DNA of 8,226 bases, from contig UQZS01000065.1 of the NCBI GenBank assembly GCA_900545625.1, forward strand, positions 1 through 8,226. Direction: 5' to 3'. Shown here one piece after another: positions 6,153-8,226 of the stretch; positions within the stretch are counted from its first letter, which is position 1, and each line of letters opens with the position of its first letter. This stretch comes from an uncultured Oscillospiraceae bacterium (GTDB lineage: Bacteria > Bacillota > Clostridia > Oscillospirales > Acutalibacteraceae). Both the position numbers and the translations under genes were made by a program. A model generated the notes under the pieces. That model ran no database searches, was not told the origin of the DNA, and saw only the letters and a list, made by a program, of their open reading frames with translations.

Positions 6153-6263
6153 GCTGATTCGGTATGCACGGATTTCGGCGCAGACCCGGTACGTAAACGC
6201 CGGGTATTCACCTAACCTTCTTCTGTGCTGCGCGACAGGCAAATTTAAAAGAGGTGAAACCAA
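6153..6263 (+). promoter_or_regulatory. rpsO 5' leader, possible S15 autoregulatory RNA
   Basis: The predicted leader is about 110 bases. Bases 6176-6183 (CGGCGCAG) pair with 6223-6230 (CTGTGCTG) in eight continuous pairs, including two G-U pairs, one of them next to a G-C pair. This helix encloses a hairpin of ACCCGG (6184-6189) with CCGGGT (6200-6205). S15 is known in several bacteria to repress its own translation by binding leader RNA that mimics its 16S site, using a helix junction and a G-U/G-C feature. The match here is by shape only. The ribosome binding site AGAGGTG (6250-6256) lies 20 bases past the enclosing helix. Confidence 0.35.
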
Positions 6264-6527
6264 ATGACCAAAGAAGAAAAGCAGGCCATCATGGCGGAGT
6301 ATGCCACCCACGAGGGCGACACCGGCTCGCCTGAGGTACAGGTCGCGGTGCTCACGAAGCGCATCAACGATCTGACCGAGCACTTGAAGACCCACAAAAA
6401 GGACCATCACTCCCGCCGCGGGCTTTTGATGATGGTCGGTCACAGACGCAACCTGCTTGCGTATCTGCAAAAGACCGACATCGAGCGCTATCGTTCGCTC
6501 ATCGCAAGGCTCGGCATCCGCAAATAA
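6264..6527 (+). CDS. rpsO: 30S ribosomal protein S15
   Basis: A complete 87-residue protein, close to the usual 88-89. S15 is an early-binding protein of the small ribosomal subunit and attaches to the central domain of 16S rRNA at a three-way helix junction. The family signature is intact: [20 protein letters not shown] (18-37), [20 protein letters not shown] (41-60) and [16 protein letters not shown] (61-76), ending LGIRK. The rRNA-contacting region includes T20, G21, Q26, H40, D47 and S50, which correspond to the conserved contact positions of the family. The ribosome binding site AGAGGTG is seven bases before the ATG. The gene has a perfect consensus promoter and a structured leader, and pnp follows on the same strand, the classical rpsO-pnp order. 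Confidence 0.98.
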   Translation: MTKEEKQAIMAEYATHEGDTGSPEVQVAVLTKRINDLTEHLKTHKKDHHSRRGLLMMVGHRRNLLAYLQKTDIERYRSLIARLGIRK

Positions 6528-6536
6528 AATGCGCGT

Positions 6537-6579
6537 AAGGCAAGCGGTCCTCTGCGGCTGCTTGCCTTGCTTTGCTTTT
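6537..6579 (+). terminator. Hairpin after rpsO, probable partial terminator or attenuator
   Basis: AAGGCAAGC (6537-6545) and GCTTGCCTT (6560-6568) form a perfect 9-bp stem, which can be extended inside by G-T, G-C and two C-G pairs around one bulged T. It begins nine bases after the rpsO stop. The tail GCTTTGCTTTT is T-rich but interrupted, which fits incomplete termination that lets some transcripts continue into pnp. Confidence 0.6.
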
Positions 6580-6595
6580 GCCAAGCTTTGCAAAA
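6576..6595 (+). repeat. Small inverted repeat downstream of the rpsO hairpin
   Basis: TTTTGC (6576-6581) and GCAAAA (6590-6595) pair around an eight-base loop. It uses the same T run that would be the tail of the preceding hairpin. Confidence 0.45.
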
Positions 6596-6606
6596 CCGTT
6601 CCCCAT

Positions 6607-6695
6607 CGGAGGCGCGTCGGATGTTTTAGCGGTAAATGGAGCTTTCCGGCTTTCGGACGGCCGCATTTATTGCTAAAAACCGAACCGAGCCTCCG
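6607..6695 (+). promoter_or_regulatory. Long stem-loop in the pnp leader, possible RNase III/PNPase control element
   Basis: Nested pairs form an 89-base hairpin: CGGAGGC (6607-6613) with GCCTCCG (6689-6695), TCGG (6617-6620) with CCGA (6680-6683), fifteen pairs of 6624-6638 with 6664-6678 (two are G-U), and an apical CGGC (6647-6650) with GCCG (6660-6663). No T tract follows, so it is not an ordinary terminator. In E. coli a long stem in the same rpsO-pnp interval is cut by RNase III and lets PNPase repress its own mRNA. An equivalent role here is inference. Confidence 0.6.
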
Positions 6696-6743
6696 CGGAA
6701 ATAGAAAACGCGCCCTTGTGCGCAAAAAGAAAGAGGTAAGGTA

Positions 6744-8226
6744 ATGTTTTTCAAGGACTACAAACGCTTTGAGACCGAGCTCGCCGGCAGACCGCTTGTC
6801 GTCGAGGTCGGCAAAATGGCGCAGCTTGCCGGCGGCAGCTGCATGGTGCGCTACGGCGAGACCGAAATTCTGTGCACCGCGACCATGTCCGCAAAGCCGC
6901 GCGACGGCATCGACTTTTTCCCGCTTTCCGTCGATTTTGAGGAAAAGCTCTATTCCGTCGGTCGCATCCCCGGTTCGTTCCTGCGCCGCGAGGGCAGAGC
7001 GAGCGAGAAGGCGACGCTGGCTTCGAGACTCATCGACCGCCCGATCCGCCCGCTGTTCCCCAAGGACATGCGCAACGACGTGGGCGTCGTGGCGACCGTA
7101 ATGTCGGTTGATCCCGACTGCGCGCCCGACGTCACCGCGATGATCGGTGTTTCCGTCGCCATCAGCATTTCCGAGATCCCGTGGGATGGCCCCATCAGCG
7201 GCGTGTCCGTGGGCCTTGTGGACGGCGAATATGTCATCAACCCCACCGCCGAGCAGCGTGAGAAATCGGAGATGGCGGTCACCGTCGCTTCGACCGATTC
7301 GCTCGTCGCCATGATCGAAGCGGGCGCGAACGAAGTGCCCAACGACGTCATGTTTGACGGCATCATGTTCGGCCATAAGGCAAACCAGAAGATCGTCGAG
7401 TTCATCAAGGGCATCCGCGAAGAAGTCGGCAAGGCAAAGGTGGAGTTCCCGTCGAACGACCCCTCGCCCGAGCTTTACGAAGCGGTCAAGGATTTCGCGA
7501 TCGAGGATGTGCGCGCCGCGCTCGACACCGACGATAAGCGTATCCGCGACGAGCGCTTGAAGCCCGTTTACGACGCTGTGCATGAAAAATTTGACGAGCA
7601 GTTCCCCGAAGAGGCGGACAAGATCGACGACTGCCTGTACAAGCTTCAGAAGTTCGTCGTGCGCCGCTGGCTTTTGGACGACGGCAAGCGTGTGGACGGC
7701 AGAGGCATCGACGAGATCCGTCCCCTGAATGCCGAAGTCGATCTGCTTTCGCGCGTGCACGGTTCGGGCATGTTCACCCGCGGGCAGACACAGTGCCTGT
7801 CGGTCACGACCTTAGGTCCGATGAGCAGTGCGCAGCTTTTGGACGGCATTGACAGCCAGACCGAAAAACGCTATATGCATCACTATAACTTCCCGTCCTA
7901 TTCCGTGGGCGAGACCAGACCTTCCCGCGGGCCGGGCAGACGCGAGATCGGCCACGGTGCGCTTGCCGAGCGTGCGTTGCTGCCGGTGATCCCGTCGGTC
8001 GAGGAATTCCCGTATGCCATCCGCGTTGTTTCTGAGGTGCTTTCCTCCAACGGCTCGACTTCGCAGGGCTCGATCTGCGGCTCTACGCTGTCGCTGATGG
8101 CGGCGGGCGTGCCGATCAAAGCGCCCGTAGCGGGCATCTCCTGCGGCCTTGTGACCGAAGGAGACCGCTTCATGACCATGGTGGACATCCAGGGCGTGGA
8201 AGACTTCTTCGGCGACATGGACTTCA
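6744..8226 (+). CDS. pnp: Polyribonucleotide nucleotidyltransferase (PNPase), N-terminal part
   Basis: The frame is open from ATG 6744 to the window edge, giving 494 complete codons of a protein usually about 700 long. PNPase degrades RNA from the 3' end with phosphate, releasing nucleoside diphosphates, and can also add tails; it acts as a trimer, often in an RNA degradosome. The first RNase PH domain (about 12-145) contains GRIPGSFLRREGRASEKATL (73-92) and SRLIDRPIRPLF (94-105). A helical linker follows (about 150-310). The second, catalytic RNase PH domain starts near KRVDGRG (315-321) and has GMFTRGQTQ (342-350), RGPGRREIGHGALAERAL (395-412) and the phosphate-binding SNGSTSQGS (435-443). 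D487 and D493 in GVEDFFGDMDF match E. coli D486 and D492. The C-terminal KH and S1 domains lie beyond the window. GAGG (6733-6736) is seven bases before the start. It is probably co-transcribed with rpsO, since no separate promoter is seen in the gap. Confidence 0.97.
   Translation, partial: MFFKDYKRFETELAGRPLVVEVGKMAQLAGGSCMVRYGETEILCTATMSAKPRDGIDFFPLSVDFEEKLYSVGRIPGSFLRREGRASEKATLASRLIDRPIRPLFPKDMRNDVGVVATVMSVDPDCAPDVTAMIGVSVAISISEIPWDGPISGVSVGLVDGEYVINPTAEQREKSEMAVTVASTDSLVAMIEAGANEVPNDVMFDGIMFGHKANQKIVEFIKGIREEVGKAKVEFPSNDPSPELYEAVKDFAIEDVRAALDTDDKRIRDERLKPVYDAVHEKFDEQFPEEADKIDDCLYKLQKFVVRRWLLDDGKRVDGRGIDEIRPLNAEVDLLSRVHGSGMFTRGQTQCLSVTTLGPMSSAQLLDGIDSQTEKRYMHHYNFPSYSVGETRPSRGPGRREIGHGALAERALLPVIPSVEEFPYAIRVVSEVLSSNGSTSQGSICGSTLSLMAAGVPIKAPVAGISCGLVTEGDRFMTMVDIQGVEDFFGDMDF

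Noticed and set aside
5930..6211. 93-codon minus-strand frame in the glgP-rpsO spacer
   Set aside because: It covers the perfect rpsO promoter and its leader, crosses several inverted repeats, and has no recognisable protein motif.
6457..6744. 95-codon plus-strand frame between rpsO and pnp
   Set aside because: It starts inside rpsO in another frame, passes through three RNA hairpins and ends at the pnp start; its composition looks noncoding.
6087..7760. 557-codon open frame on the minus strand across rpsO and the first part of pnp
   Set aside because: It is antisense to two unmistakable conserved genes and also runs over their promoter. GC-rich codon structure often leaves the opposite strand open, and the translated sequence shows no recognisable domain.

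Overview
The window looks like chromosomal DNA from a Gram-positive Clostridia-type gut bacterium (Oscillospiraceae/Ruminococcaceae-like). The evidence is a fairly GC-rich genome (clearly above 50% by eye), strong AGGAGG-type ribosome binding sites, a BspA-like leucine-rich-repeat protein ending in a type I dockerin, a single-gene glycogen phosphorylase, and the common bacterial rpsO-pnp pair. The taxonomic call is an inference; nothing here fixes a genus.

Layout. (1) 1-1866, plus strand: the 3' end of a class III (glutamate-1-semialdehyde aminomutase-like) aminotransferase, a GC-rich hairpin, then a 407-residue protein of two tandem class II aldolase/adducin domains. The second aldolase domain has lost most of its metal ligands. 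The unit ends at a textbook intrinsic terminator. (2) 1894-3119, plus strand: a monocistronic surface/secreted protein gene with its own near-consensus promoter, signal peptide, two blocks of 23-residue LRRs and a C-terminal dockerin. (3) 3180-5783, minus strand and convergent with the LRR gene: glycogen phosphorylase with a lysine/alanine-rich C-terminal tail, preceded by its own promoter. A GC-rich hairpin sits between the two convergent genes. (4) 5784-6117: a gene-poor divergent spacer carrying four inverted repeats in a row. (5) 6118-8226, plus strand: a perfect consensus promoter, a structured leader, rpsO (ribosomal protein S15), about 215 bases with three successive hairpins, and the first 494 codons of pnp (polynucleotide phosphorylase), cut by the window edge just after its second catalytic aspartate.

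How the parts work together. rpsO-pnp forms one transcription unit. Its leader can fold into an S15-binding-site-like shape, and its intergenic RNA folds into a long hairpin in the position where E. coli uses an RNase III-cleaved stem for PNPase autocontrol; both are inferences from base pairing. Glycogen phosphorylase releases glucose-1-phosphate from storage glycogen. The dockerin-LRR protein would attach to a cohesin-bearing scaffold at the cell surface. The aminotransferase and aldolase probably share a pathway, but the substrate cannot be read from the sequence.

Most of the window is ordinary core-genome content. The parts most worth checking are the RNA structures around rpsO-pnp, the dyad cluster in the divergent spacer, the half-degenerate tandem aldolase and the dockerin-tagged LRR protein. 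I found no mobile element, CRISPR array, rRNA or tRNA.
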